Shown: one piece after another, positions 1 to 5,185 of the stretch
How the letters are laid out: each line of letters opens with the position of its first letter
Numbering within the stretch: position 1 is the stretch's first letter
Source: CAZCWX01 sp964502465
GTDB taxonomy: Bacteria > Desulfobacterota > Binatia > Bin18
DNA: 5,507 bases
Direction of reading: 5' to 3'
Assembly (NCBI GenBank): GCA_964502465.1
Contig: CAZCWX010000548.1
Coordinates: forward strand, 1-5,507
Notes under the pieces: generated by a model
Database searches by the model: none
The model's input: only the letters and a program-made list of their open reading frames with translations
What the model was told of the DNA's origin: nothing
Translations under genes and position numbers: made by a program

Positions 1-25
1 AGCTGACAACTGATAGCTGACAGCT
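1..25. repeat. AGCTGAC/CTGATAGCTGAC family intergenic repeat, partial copy
   Basis: The window opens with AGCTGAC units. Bases 10-21 (CTGATAGCTGAC) recur exactly at 1147-1158 on the other side of the first gene. Bases 15-25 form a small palindrome, AGCTG-A-CAGCT. This looks like one end of a dispersed intergenic repeat whose remainder lies left of the window. It ends 20 bases before the first start codon. Membership of a genome-wide family is inferred from the two copies seen here. Confidence 0.5.
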
Positions 26-44
26 CATCATAAAGGATGCTCGT

Positions 45-1100
45 ATGAAATTCGGTCTGTTTTATCAGCTCCCCTGTGCGCCCGAGCAGAATGAGGCGAC
101 CCGGTACCACGAAACCATGGAGCAAATCGTGTATGCCGACGAACTCGGCTTTGACACGGCCTGGTTGGCGGAACTGCACTTCAATCGACCGTTCTCGATC
201 ATGCCTGCGCCACTGATCTTCGCCACAGCCATCGCGCAGCGCACGCAACGGATTCGTCTGGGGACGGCGGTTGCGCTGCTGCCGTTGCAGCACCCGCTCC
301 GCACGGCTGAAGATGCAGCTACGGTCGATATTCTCAGTCAGGGGCGGCTAGAATTTGGCGCCGGTCGAGGCACGATCGCCATCCACTTTCAGGGCTTCAA
401 TGTATCGCGTGAGGAAAGCCGCGAACGCTTCGAAGAAGCATTAACGATTATCGAGCAGGCCTGGACGCAGGAGACCTGTACCTTTGCCGGCAAATATTTT
501 CAGGTGCCAACAACCACCGTCGTGCCTAAGCCGTTGCAAAAACCACATCCGCCGCTGCGCATTGCGGCGAATAGTCCAGAGACGGCAACGTTCGCCGGCG
601 AGCGCGGATATGCCGTTTTTGTGGCGTCGCCGATTAATCCGTTTCCCAAGCTGCCTGAGCATATTGAGAGCTACCGGAACGCCTTCCGTGCAGCCGGGCA
701 CCATGAAAAAAAAGAAGATGTGGCCATCCTGTTCCCTGCCTACGTCGCTGACACTGAGGCACAGGTTCGACAGGAGGTGGAAACCAGTTTCATGCATTAT
801 TTCCGCACCGTCAGTCACCAGGCACGACTGGGTGAGCGCGATCACTCGGCCTCGTATGCCTACCTCCGTGAAGTGCGCAAACGTATGGACGCGATCACCT
901 GGGACCAGGTTGATGCGACGATGGCGCTGTATGGGCCACCCGAGACCTGTATTCAAAAAATTAGCGATGCCTATCAACGATGTCGCATGGATCAGTTAAT
1001 CTGTTGGTTTAACCCCGGAGGTCTAATCCCCCATCGACTGGTGCTGGCCAGTATGCGTCGCTTCGCTGAGGAAGTCATGCCTGCGGTGCGAGATTTATAG
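45..1100 (+). CDS. LLM-class flavin-dependent oxidoreductase (bacterial luciferase-like monooxygenase)
   Basis: This 351-residue protein has the usual length for the single-domain TIM-barrel luciferase-like monooxygenases, cytoplasmic enzymes that use reduced FMN and oxygen (some use F420) on organic substrates. The N-terminus MKFGLFYQ, GFDTAWLAELHF (residues 35-46), the LGT strand (72-74), LPLQHPLRTAEDAATVD (79-95) and LSQGRLEFGAGRG (97-109) follow LuxA closely. As I recall LuxA, its E43-H44-H45-F46 becomes E43-L44-H45-F46 here, so the catalytic His44 of light emission is Leu. LuxA Cys106 aligns with Gly107. A true luciferase is therefore unlikely. The start is supported by AAGGA at 33-37, seven bases before ATG. 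There is no LuxB-like partner or flavin reductase next to it. The substrate cannot be told from sequence. The gene stands alone, convergent with the next one. Confidence 0.93.
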   Translation: MKFGLFYQLPCAPEQNEATRYHETMEQIVYADELGFDTAWLAELHFNRPFSIMPAPLIFATAIAQRTQRIRLGTAVALLPLQHPLRTAEDAATVDILSQGRLEFGAGRGTIAIHFQGFNVSREESRERFEEALTIIEQAWTQETCTFAGKYFQVPTTTVVPKPLQKPHPPLRIAANSPETATFAGERGYAVFVASPINPFPKLPEHIESYRNAFRAAGHHEKKEDVAILFPAYVADTEAQVRQEVETSFMHYFRTVSHQARLGERDHSASYAYLREVRKRMDAITWDQVDATMALYGPPETCIQKISDAYQRCRMDQLICWFNPGGLIPHRLVLASMRRFAEEVMPAVRDL

Positions 1101-1105
1101 GATTG

Positions 1106-1169
1106 AGCGGTCAGCAGTCAGCTTGTCGCGTTTCTTCAGTCCAAAGCTGATAGCTGACTGCTAACCGCT
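1106..1169. repeat. 18-bp inverted repeat between convergent genes
   Basis: The left arm 1106-1123 (AGCGGTCAGCAGTCAGCT) is the reverse complement of the right arm 1152-1169 (AGCTGACTGCTAACCGCT) except at one position. The spacer is 28 bases and contains a further AGCTGAT. It fills most of the 83-base gap between two genes that point at each other, so a transcript from either side could fold into a long hairpin there. No T-tract follows either arm, so a classical intrinsic terminator is not shown. Shared CTGATAGCTGAC with 10-21 marks it as a member of the same repeat family. Confidence 0.7.
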
Positions 1170-1183
1170 ATGCGCTTGCTGGG

Positions 1184-2191
1184 CTACTGCTCTTCCAGTG
1201 CCTCCTCTATGGCTTCCTGAAACGCCGCGAATGGCTGCGCTCCTGAAAGGAAGCGGCCATTCACGAAAAACGCCGGTGTGCCGGTGACCCCCACGCGGGT
1301 GCCTTCTGCCAGGTCTTGATTCACGGCTGCCGCATGTTTGCCGCTGTCCAGGCAGGTCCCGAATTGTGTCGTATCAAGCTGCAAGTTTGCCGCATACTTT
1401 TTAAGGTCCGCTGGGGTCAGCGCTTTGCTATTCGCAAACAAGACATCATGATATTCCCAGTACTTCCCTTGCTCTCCAGCGCAGCGCGCAGCCTCGGCTG
1501 CCTTCTGCGCCTTGGGGTGAATGTTATGCAAGGGGTAATCCTTAAAGACAAATTTTACTTGATCCTTATACGTTTCTTTGATCTGTACCAGTGTCGGCTG
1601 GACGCGCACACAGTAAGGGCATTCGAAGTCTGAAAATTCGACAATCGTGACTGGCGCGTTAGCTGGTCCACGCACTGGTGCGCCGTCAAGAGCGATCGCT
1701 ACCACCGGCGGCTTAAGCAGGATCTTCACGCCGGCCGCTTTCCGTAAATCCCGAATCAAGGCCTGGCGTTGCTGCTGGAGTTTGCCGCTCTGGAGTTGCT
1801 GGACAATTTGTGGCTTGACTTCCTCAAGCGATTTGTTACCAATCCGTGCTTTGTTGCTATTATAGATTTGCTCGACTTCGGCATCGGTGACCGGACTGAC
1901 TTTGGCCTCGACTTCCTCTTTGAGCAGTTGCTCGCGGGGAATCCCCCGCTTCTTGGCTTCTTGTTCGATCAGGTATTCGCCGATCATAGTATCGAGCGCC
2001 TGTTTTTTGGCTGTGTAGATCTGAGAGTTGATCCGTACCATTTGCGGCTCGATCTGCACCGCAATATCGGCCTCGGTAAAATTCCGGCCATCAACCGTCG
2101 CGAGCACGCTCTGACTCTCCTCGGCCCGTAAGGACCACGGGAGACACAGCAGCCCAAGAAGGCATATCCAGTAAACATTTCTTGTGGTCAT
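1184..2191 (-). CDS. Exported SurA-like / DsbA-type thiol oxidoreductase (CPYC)
   Basis: This 335-residue envelope protein has three parts. Residues 1-23 form a signal peptide (basic start, hydrophobic 5-19, likely cleavage after LRA). Residues about 27-150 are a charged, helix-rich stretch resembling the SurA N-terminal chaperone fold (VDGRNFTEADI, then IGEYLIEQEAKKRGI). Residues about 165-335 are a DsbA-like thioredoxin domain: FSDFECPYC with C191/C194 as the redox pair, DYPLHNIHPKA, extra cysteines C237 and C280, and the cis-proline loop GVTGTPAFFVNG (P306). The likely role is forming or shuffling disulfides in secreted proteins. An in-frame ATG at 2242 exists, but the start at 2191 is preferred: it has AGGAG five bases upstream and puts the signal peptide at the terminus. 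The gene lies downstream of a membrane microprotein, probably in one transcript. Substrates and the re-oxidising partner are unknown; no DsbB-like gene is in view. Confidence 0.9.
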   Translation of the reverse strand: MTTRNVYWICLLGLLCLPWSLRAEESQSVLATVDGRNFTEADIAVQIEPQMVRINSQIYTAKKQALDTMIGEYLIEQEAKKRGIPREQLLKEEVEAKVSPVTDAEVEQIYNSNKARIGNKSLEEVKPQIVQQLQSGKLQQQRQALIRDLRKAAGVKILLKPPVVAIALDGAPVRGPANAPVTIVEFSDFECPYCVRVQPTLVQIKETYKDQVKFVFKDYPLHNIHPKAQKAAEAARCAGEQGKYWEYHDVLFANSKALTPADLKKYAANLQLDTTQFGTCLDSGKHAAAVNQDLAEGTRVGVTGTPAFFVNGRFLSGAQPFAAFQEAIEEALEEQ

Positions 2192-2196
2192 GCGGA

Positions 2197-2201
2197 CTCC
2201 T
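2197..2201 (-). promoter_or_regulatory. Shine-Dalgarno site fixing the start of the DsbA-like gene
   Basis: On the minus strand this reads AGGAG, five bases before the ATG at 2191-2189. The upstream in-frame ATG at 2242 has only a weak AAGAAG before it and would add 17 residues ahead of a good signal peptide. The site therefore decides in favour of the shorter protein. Confidence 0.7.
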
Positions 2202-2220
2202 ATTCCCTTGCGGGAGGTTG

Positions 2221-2238
2221 CGATGGCGTACACCATCG
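2221..2238 (-). other. Small intercistronic hairpin upstream of the DsbA-like gene
   Basis: CGATGG (2221-2226) and CCATCG (2233-2238) form a perfect 6-bp stem around a 6-base loop. It sits between the stop of the membrane microprotein and the Shine-Dalgarno site of the DsbA-like gene. It could separate or stabilise the two parts of a shared mRNA, but a stem this short can also arise by chance. Confidence 0.3.
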
Positions 2239-2255
2239 ACATGTACTTCTTGTTC

Positions 2256-2357
2256 TCATCCGGTAAAGGTGAGACCGAGAAAGAAGATGAGGAGTGGCAC
2301 CAGCACCCATATCAGGAACACAATCCAGGTCGGGCCTTGTCCTTGTCCTTCGTCCAT
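2256..2357 (-). CDS. 33-residue single-pass membrane microprotein, unknown function
   Basis: This is a complete reading frame from ATG (2357) to TGA (2256). It has a hydrophilic, Gly/Gln/acid-rich start (MDEGQGQGPT, residues 1-10), one uninterrupted hydrophobic helix (residues 11-31, WIVFLIWVLVPLLIFFLGLT) with a central proline, and a very short FTG tail. A consensus AGGAGG sits five bases before the ATG (2363-2368), the strongest ribosome site in the window. A promoter-like pair lies about 50-80 bases further upstream. The stop is 64 bases before the DsbA-like start, so the two are probably co-transcribed. By analogy with other bacterial single-span microproteins it may anchor or modulate a membrane partner, but I recognise no family. 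The alternative is chance coding in a leader region; the strong ribosome site and clean transmembrane composition argue against that. Confidence 0.6.
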   Translation of the reverse strand: MDEGQGQGPTWIVFLIWVLVPLLIFFLGLTFTG

Positions 2358-2362
2358 GAAGC

Positions 2363-2368
2363 CCTCCT
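2363..2368 (-). promoter_or_regulatory. Consensus Shine-Dalgarno site of the membrane microprotein
   Basis: On the minus strand this is AGGAGG followed by GCTTC and ATG. It matches the anti-Shine-Dalgarno consensus fully at good spacing. This is the main argument that the short reading frame is translated. Confidence 0.65.
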
Positions 2369-2407
2369 ATTTTTATTAAATAATGTAGTCTTTTGCTGTA
2401 TAAAAAT

Positions 2408-2436
2408 AAAATAAGCAAAACTACGGCTTTTCTCAA
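2408..2436 (-). promoter_or_regulatory. Predicted sigma70-type promoter for the microprotein/DsbA-like unit
   Basis: On the minus strand, TTGAGA (2436-2431) and TATTTT (2413-2408) are separated by 17 bases inside an AT-rich stretch. Five of six bases match the -35 consensus and four of six match the -10. Transcription would begin near 2400 and leave a leader of about 40 bases before the microprotein ATG. Overlapping AT-rich alternatives for the -10 exist. Confidence 0.45.
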
Positions 2437-2448
2437 TGGCATCTCTTT

Positions 2449-2478
2449 TTGACTTCTTCTAGCGTGAAAGCGTACAAT
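2449..2478 (+). promoter_or_regulatory. Predicted sigma70-type promoter for the hybrid kinase gene
   Basis: TTGACT (2449-2454) and TACAAT (2473-2478) are separated by 18 bases; each hexamer differs from consensus at one position. The expected start is near 2485, giving a leader of about 40 bases before the ATG at 2524. Its -35 lies only 12 bases from the -35 of the opposing promoter, so the two are back to back and one regulator bound between them could control both. Confidence 0.6.
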
Positions 2479-2523
2479 CTTGTGTATTCCATCGGATGAA
2501 CTCGCCGTACAGATGAGGAGGGC

Positions 2524-4152
2524 ATGACCACACCGTTGCGTGTTTTGATTGTGGAAGATCAACCGTCTGATGCTGAACTGGTGGTGCGTGAGTTACGCAG
2601 GGGAGGATTTGATCCCGACTGGCAGCGGGTGGACTCAGAGGCGGACTATCTGGCGAATCTCCACCACGACCTAGATATCGTTCTGTCCGATTACACCATG
2701 CCACAGTTTGATGGGTTGCGGGCGTTGCGGTTGTTGCAAGGGCAGGGATTTGACGTGCCTTTTATTGTTGTGACCGGCCCGGTCAGCGAAGAAGCGGCAG
2801 TCGAGTGCTTAAAGCAAGGGGCGGCTGATTATCTGCTAAAAGATCGGTTGGCACGGTTGGGACCAGCGGTGCGGCAGGCCCTGCAAAAGAAGCTGCTGCG
2901 AGACGAGAAACAGCAAGCCGAAGAGGCCTTGCAGGCGGAAGCCCAGATTGCTGCAGCGCTGGCTCGCATGGGGCGTGAATTGATTGCCTCGCTTGACACC
3001 CCCACACTCCTTGAGCGTCTGTGTCAGCTCATCGTTGAAGTGCTGGGGTGTGACTACAGCATCACGTTCTTCTGGCAGCCAAAAGAAAAAGCATACGTCG
3101 TGGTGGCGACGTATGGCTACAATGAAGAGCAGAGAGAGATACTGCGGGCGTTCAAGATTCCTCCTGAAGCAGTGGCTGGCCTCATCAATCGCCTCCGCCA
3201 GGAAGATGTGGTGGAAATAGAGCCTGCGACGGTATCATCTCTTGTTTCCGAAGCGCTGTTGCGACCATTTGGTGTGACAGCGGTCCTCGATTTGGCCCTG
3301 CGGCGAGGGAAAGATCTCATTGGGTACCAAAGTGCGGGCTATCTGGGACGCAGCGGATTTAGCGCGACGCAAAAGCGTATCGCTCAGGGGATCGCCCAAC
3401 TCGCTTCGCTGGCCCTGCAGAATGCGCGACTCCTCCAGCAGGCGGAAAGCGCCAATCGCTTGAAGTCCGATTTTTTGGCAACCATGTCTCACGAGCTCCG
3501 CACTCCGCTCCATATTATTATGGGGTATACTGACCTGCTGCTCGAAGGAGAGTTTGGCCGCTTGACCGCTGAACAGATGGACACCATATGGCGGGTAGAG
3601 AGGAGCGCCCGAGAATTGTTTGAGTTAATTTCTGCTACACTCGACGTCAGCCGGCTCGAAGCAGGACGGTTGCCAGTCGAGAGTCAGGAGGTGGTCGTCG
3701 CGGATCTGTTTGCCGAGTTGAAACGAGAGCTGCCGGCAGGTCGGGAGAAATCAGGGGTACGCGTCAGCTGGCGTGTCGCGCCACAGCTCCCGGTCTTGCG
3801 CACAGATCGGACAAAACTCAAAGTGATTATCAAAAATCTCCTGAGCAACGCGGTGAAATTTACTGAGGCTGGAAGTATCAGCGTCAAAGCCCGTCCCCGC
3901 AAGGGAGGGGTCGAGGTGTGTGTCACTGATACCGGAATTGGCATGACACCCGAAGCGCTCGAGATTATTTTTGAACCCTTTCGTCAGTTGGAAGGCTACC
4001 TGACCCGTCATTATGAAGGAGTGGGATTAGGGCTCTATATCGTGCGGCAGTTTGTCGGACTCGTACAAGGGCGCATTGACGTGACCAGTGAAGTTGGGCG
4101 CGGTTCGACCTTCCGCGTATGGTTGCCCCTTGAATTGCCACCTCATCTTTGA
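2524..4152 (+). CDS. Receiver-GAF-histidine kinase (soluble hybrid sensor kinase)
   Basis: This 542-residue cytoplasmic signalling protein has no membrane segment. The order is: receiver domain (about 5-120) with the acidic pair E11/D12, phospho-acceptor D56 (SDYTMP), T84 and K106; an Ala/Glu-rich helical linker (about 115-150); a GAF-like sensor region (about 150-305); a second helical linker; a HisKA dimerisation domain with H323 in FLATMSHELRTPL; and a HATPase_c domain with N438/N442 (NLLSNAVKFT), the DTGIGM box (D469-M474) and GVGLGLYIV (499-507). All catalytic residues are present, so kinase activity is expected. The N-terminal receiver probably takes phosphate from, or passes its state to, this or another kinase. 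The GAF ligand cannot be read from sequence. No separate response regulator lies nearby, so the output is unknown. AGGAGG at 2516-2521 is only two bases from ATG, unusually close. Confidence 0.95.
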   Translation: MTTPLRVLIVEDQPSDAELVVRELRRGGFDPDWQRVDSEADYLANLHHDLDIVLSDYTMPQFDGLRALRLLQGQGFDVPFIVVTGPVSEEAAVECLKQGAADYLLKDRLARLGPAVRQALQKKLLRDEKQQAEEALQAEAQIAAALARMGRELIASLDTPTLLERLCQLIVEVLGCDYSITFFWQPKEKAYVVVATYGYNEEQREILRAFKIPPEAVAGLINRLRQEDVVEIEPATVSSLVSEALLRPFGVTAVLDLALRRGKDLIGYQSAGYLGRSGFSATQKRIAQGIAQLASLALQNARLLQQAESANRLKSDFLATMSHELRTPLHIIMGYTDLLLEGEFGRLTAEQMDTIWRVERSARELFELISATLDVSRLEAGRLPVESQEVVVADLFAELKRELPAGREKSGVRVSWRVAPQLPVLRTDRTKLKVIIKNLLSNAVKFTEAGSISVKARPRKGGVEVCVTDTGIGMTPEALEIIFEPFRQLEGYLTRHYEGVGLGLYIVRQFVGLVQGRIDVTSEVGRGSTFRVWLPLELPPHL

Positions 4153-4176
4153 TTTGACCTCTGACATGCGGGAATA

Positions 4177-4203
4177 ACGTCTCCCACCGGCAGGGGGTGA
4201 CGT
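4177..4203. other. Imperfect hairpin in the kinase-dehydrogenase gap
   Basis: ACGTC near 4177 pairs with GACGT ending at 4203, and the stem continues through CCC/GGG with two mismatches around a short GC-rich loop. No T-tract follows. It lies between the kinase stop and the ribosome site of the dehydrogenase. It might be an operator or a weak terminator; the evidence is only the symmetry. Confidence 0.25.
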
Positions 4204-4227
4204 GATACGACAGAGAGGAGCAATAAG

Positions 4228-4986
4228 ATGCGACTGACAAATCGCGTAGCGTTAATTACCGGCGGTGCCCAGGGGATTGGTCGAGCCATTGCCTTGCGTT
4301 TTGCTGAAGAGGGCGCACATGTTGCGATCGCAGATCTGCAAGAAGAGAAAGTTGCCGCAGTTGCACGGGAGGTCGAAGCGAAAGGGCGACGAGCCCTGGC
4401 ACTCAAGGTTGATATGACAAAAGAAGCTGAGGTCCAGCACATCGTCTCTCGTACAGTGGCAGCGTTTGGCACACTGAACATCGTCGTCAACAATGCCGGG
4501 ATCGAAATCGTGAAGAAACTGGAAGACATGAACGAAGCGGAATGGGATCGAATCTATGCAGTAAACGTGAAAGGTGTGTTCCTTGGCTGCAAATACGCGA
4601 TTCCAGAGTTACGCAAAGCGGGAGGCGGTTCGATCATCAATCTGGCCTCTGGGGCAGCGCTCATTGGCGTGTCCCACTTAGCGGCATACTGCGGCACAAA
4701 AGGGGCGGTGAAGATGATTACCGCGGCGCTAGCACAGGAACTCAAACCGGACAATATTCGTGTCAATTGTCTGTGTCCTGCCGTCATCGATACCGACATG
4801 GGGCGGCGGGCAATTGAACTCTGGGCGCAATCGGGAGTGCCGATTGAAGGACTGTTGGCCCGCCAGGGCGGACGATACGGCAAGCCGGAGGAAGTTGCTG
4901 CCGAGGCTCTGTTCCTCGCTTCTGACGATGCCTCCTTCTTGACTGGGCACGCGTTGCCAGTCGATGGTGGGGCATTCTCGGAGTAA
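4228..4986 (+). CDS. Short-chain dehydrogenase/reductase (classical SDR, probably NAD(H)-dependent)
   Basis: This 252-residue Rossmann-fold oxidoreductase has the classical SDR size and is full length. Visible motifs are the cofactor loop TGGAQGIG (residues 11-18), D36 at the end of the second strand (favouring NAD over NADP), D62, NNAG (88-91), catalytic N113, S141, Y154 and K158 (YCGTK), and the C-terminal PVDGG. The usual Pro-Gly after strand six is Pro184-Ala185 here (PAVIDTDM), a small departure from the family. It interconverts an alcohol and a ketone or aldehyde. It resembles FabG and 3-hydroxybutyrate- or sugar-type dehydrogenases, but the substrate cannot be assigned. AGGAG at 4216-4220, seven bases before ATG, supports the start. 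It follows the kinase by 75 bases in the same direction; co-transcription is possible but no functional link is evident. Confidence 0.95.
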   Translation: MRLTNRVALITGGAQGIGRAIALRFAEEGAHVAIADLQEEKVAAVAREVEAKGRRALALKVDMTKEAEVQHIVSRTVAAFGTLNIVVNNAGIEIVKKLEDMNEAEWDRIYAVNVKGVFLGCKYAIPELRKAGGGSIINLASGAALIGVSHLAAYCGTKGAVKMITAALAQELKPDNIRVNCLCPAVIDTDMGRRAIELWAQSGVPIEGLLARQGGRYGKPEEVAAEALFLASDDASFLTGHALPVDGGAFSE

Positions 4987-5000
4987 TGCTCGTCAGCATT
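4985..5000. other. Short perfect hairpin at the dehydrogenase stop codon
   Basis: AATGCT (4985-4990) and AGCATT (4995-5000) pair perfectly around a four-base loop. The stem begins inside the TAA stop. It is too short and lacks a T-run to count as a terminator by itself, but it sits directly before the larger palindrome at 5007. Confidence 0.3.
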
Positions 5001-5006
5001 GAGGTT

Positions 5007-5040
5007 CCCTCTCCCTGGTGGGAGAGGGACAGGGTGAGGG
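5007..5040. repeat. REP-like palindromic repeat (CCCTCTCCC / GGGAGAGGG)
   Basis: CCCTCTCCC (5007-5015) and GGGAGAGGG (5020-5028) form a perfect 9-bp stem with loop TGGT, followed by ACAGGGTGAGGG. I recognise this general pattern as a common extragenic palindrome found in many copies in several bacterial genomes. Its place about 20 bases after the dehydrogenase stop is typical. It may help end or stabilise the upstream transcript. Copy number in this genome cannot be seen from one window. Confidence 0.7.
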
Positions 5041-5083
5041 GGCCTTTGATAACGGCAGGAGTATTCAAGTGAACACTCATACG

Positions 5084-5185
5084 AACGCGATTCCCAGGAA
5101 AAAAGGTTCTGTTCATTATCGTGCTGGCTACACTCTTTATGCTTTCATATGATGATGCTCCTCAACTGTTGCTGGGAATCGCGTT
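5084..5185. repeat. Perfect 14-bp inverted repeat bracketing 74 bases, abutting the last gene
   Basis: The left arm AACGCGATTCCCAG (5084-5097) is the exact reverse complement of CTGGGAATCGCGTT (5172-5185). The element spans 102 bases and its right arm ends immediately before the GTG at 5186. No clear target-site duplication flanks it, and the inner sequence shows only weak further complementarity. It could be a miniature inverted-repeat element, a paired operator, or an RNA stem that hides the translation start. Chance is unlikely for 14 exact bases at this distance. Confidence 0.7.
5148..5153 (+). promoter_or_regulatory. Possible -10 element for the terminal NTPase gene
   Basis: TATGAT differs from the -10 consensus at one base and lies 33 bases before the GTG, inside the inverted-repeat element. 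The best -35 candidates at 16-18 bases upstream (around 5124-5131, CTGGCT/TGGCTA) match only half of the consensus, so an activator or a different promoter would be needed. If used, the transcript would start near 5160 and carry only the right arm of the inverted repeat. Confidence 0.3.

Noticed and set aside
441..977. Long minus-strand reading frame (178 residues) inside the flavin oxidoreductase gene
   Set aside because: It lies wholly within a gene with clear family motifs, has no supporting ribosome site or recognisable domain, and its composition looks like antisense translation.
484..999. Plus-strand frame of 171 residues overlapping the same gene in another phase
   Set aside because: Arg/Ser/Cys-rich out-of-frame translation with no motif; a shadow of the real gene.
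1769..2131. Plus-strand frame of 120 residues antisense to the SurA-like region
   Set aside because: Its hydrophobic runs mirror Lys/Glu/Gln codons of the real protein on the other strand; there is no independent support.
2200..2562. Minus-strand frame of 120 residues overlapping the divergent promoter region and the microprotein in another phase
   Set aside because: It would cross both promoters and the kinase start, and has no ribosome site or domain. The 33-residue frame in the same area is better supported.
4784..5116. Minus-strand frame of 110 residues running through the end of the dehydrogenase and the REP-like repeat
   Set aside because: It reads through a palindromic repeat and the antisense of a well-defined gene; no domain or ribosome site.
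5127..5153. Resemblance of GGCTACACTCTTTATGCTTTCATATGATG to the E. coli lac promoter
   Set aside because: The match is patchy, the -35 is poor and no operator or CAP site is seen; treated as coincidence, keeping only the TATGAT as a possible -10.
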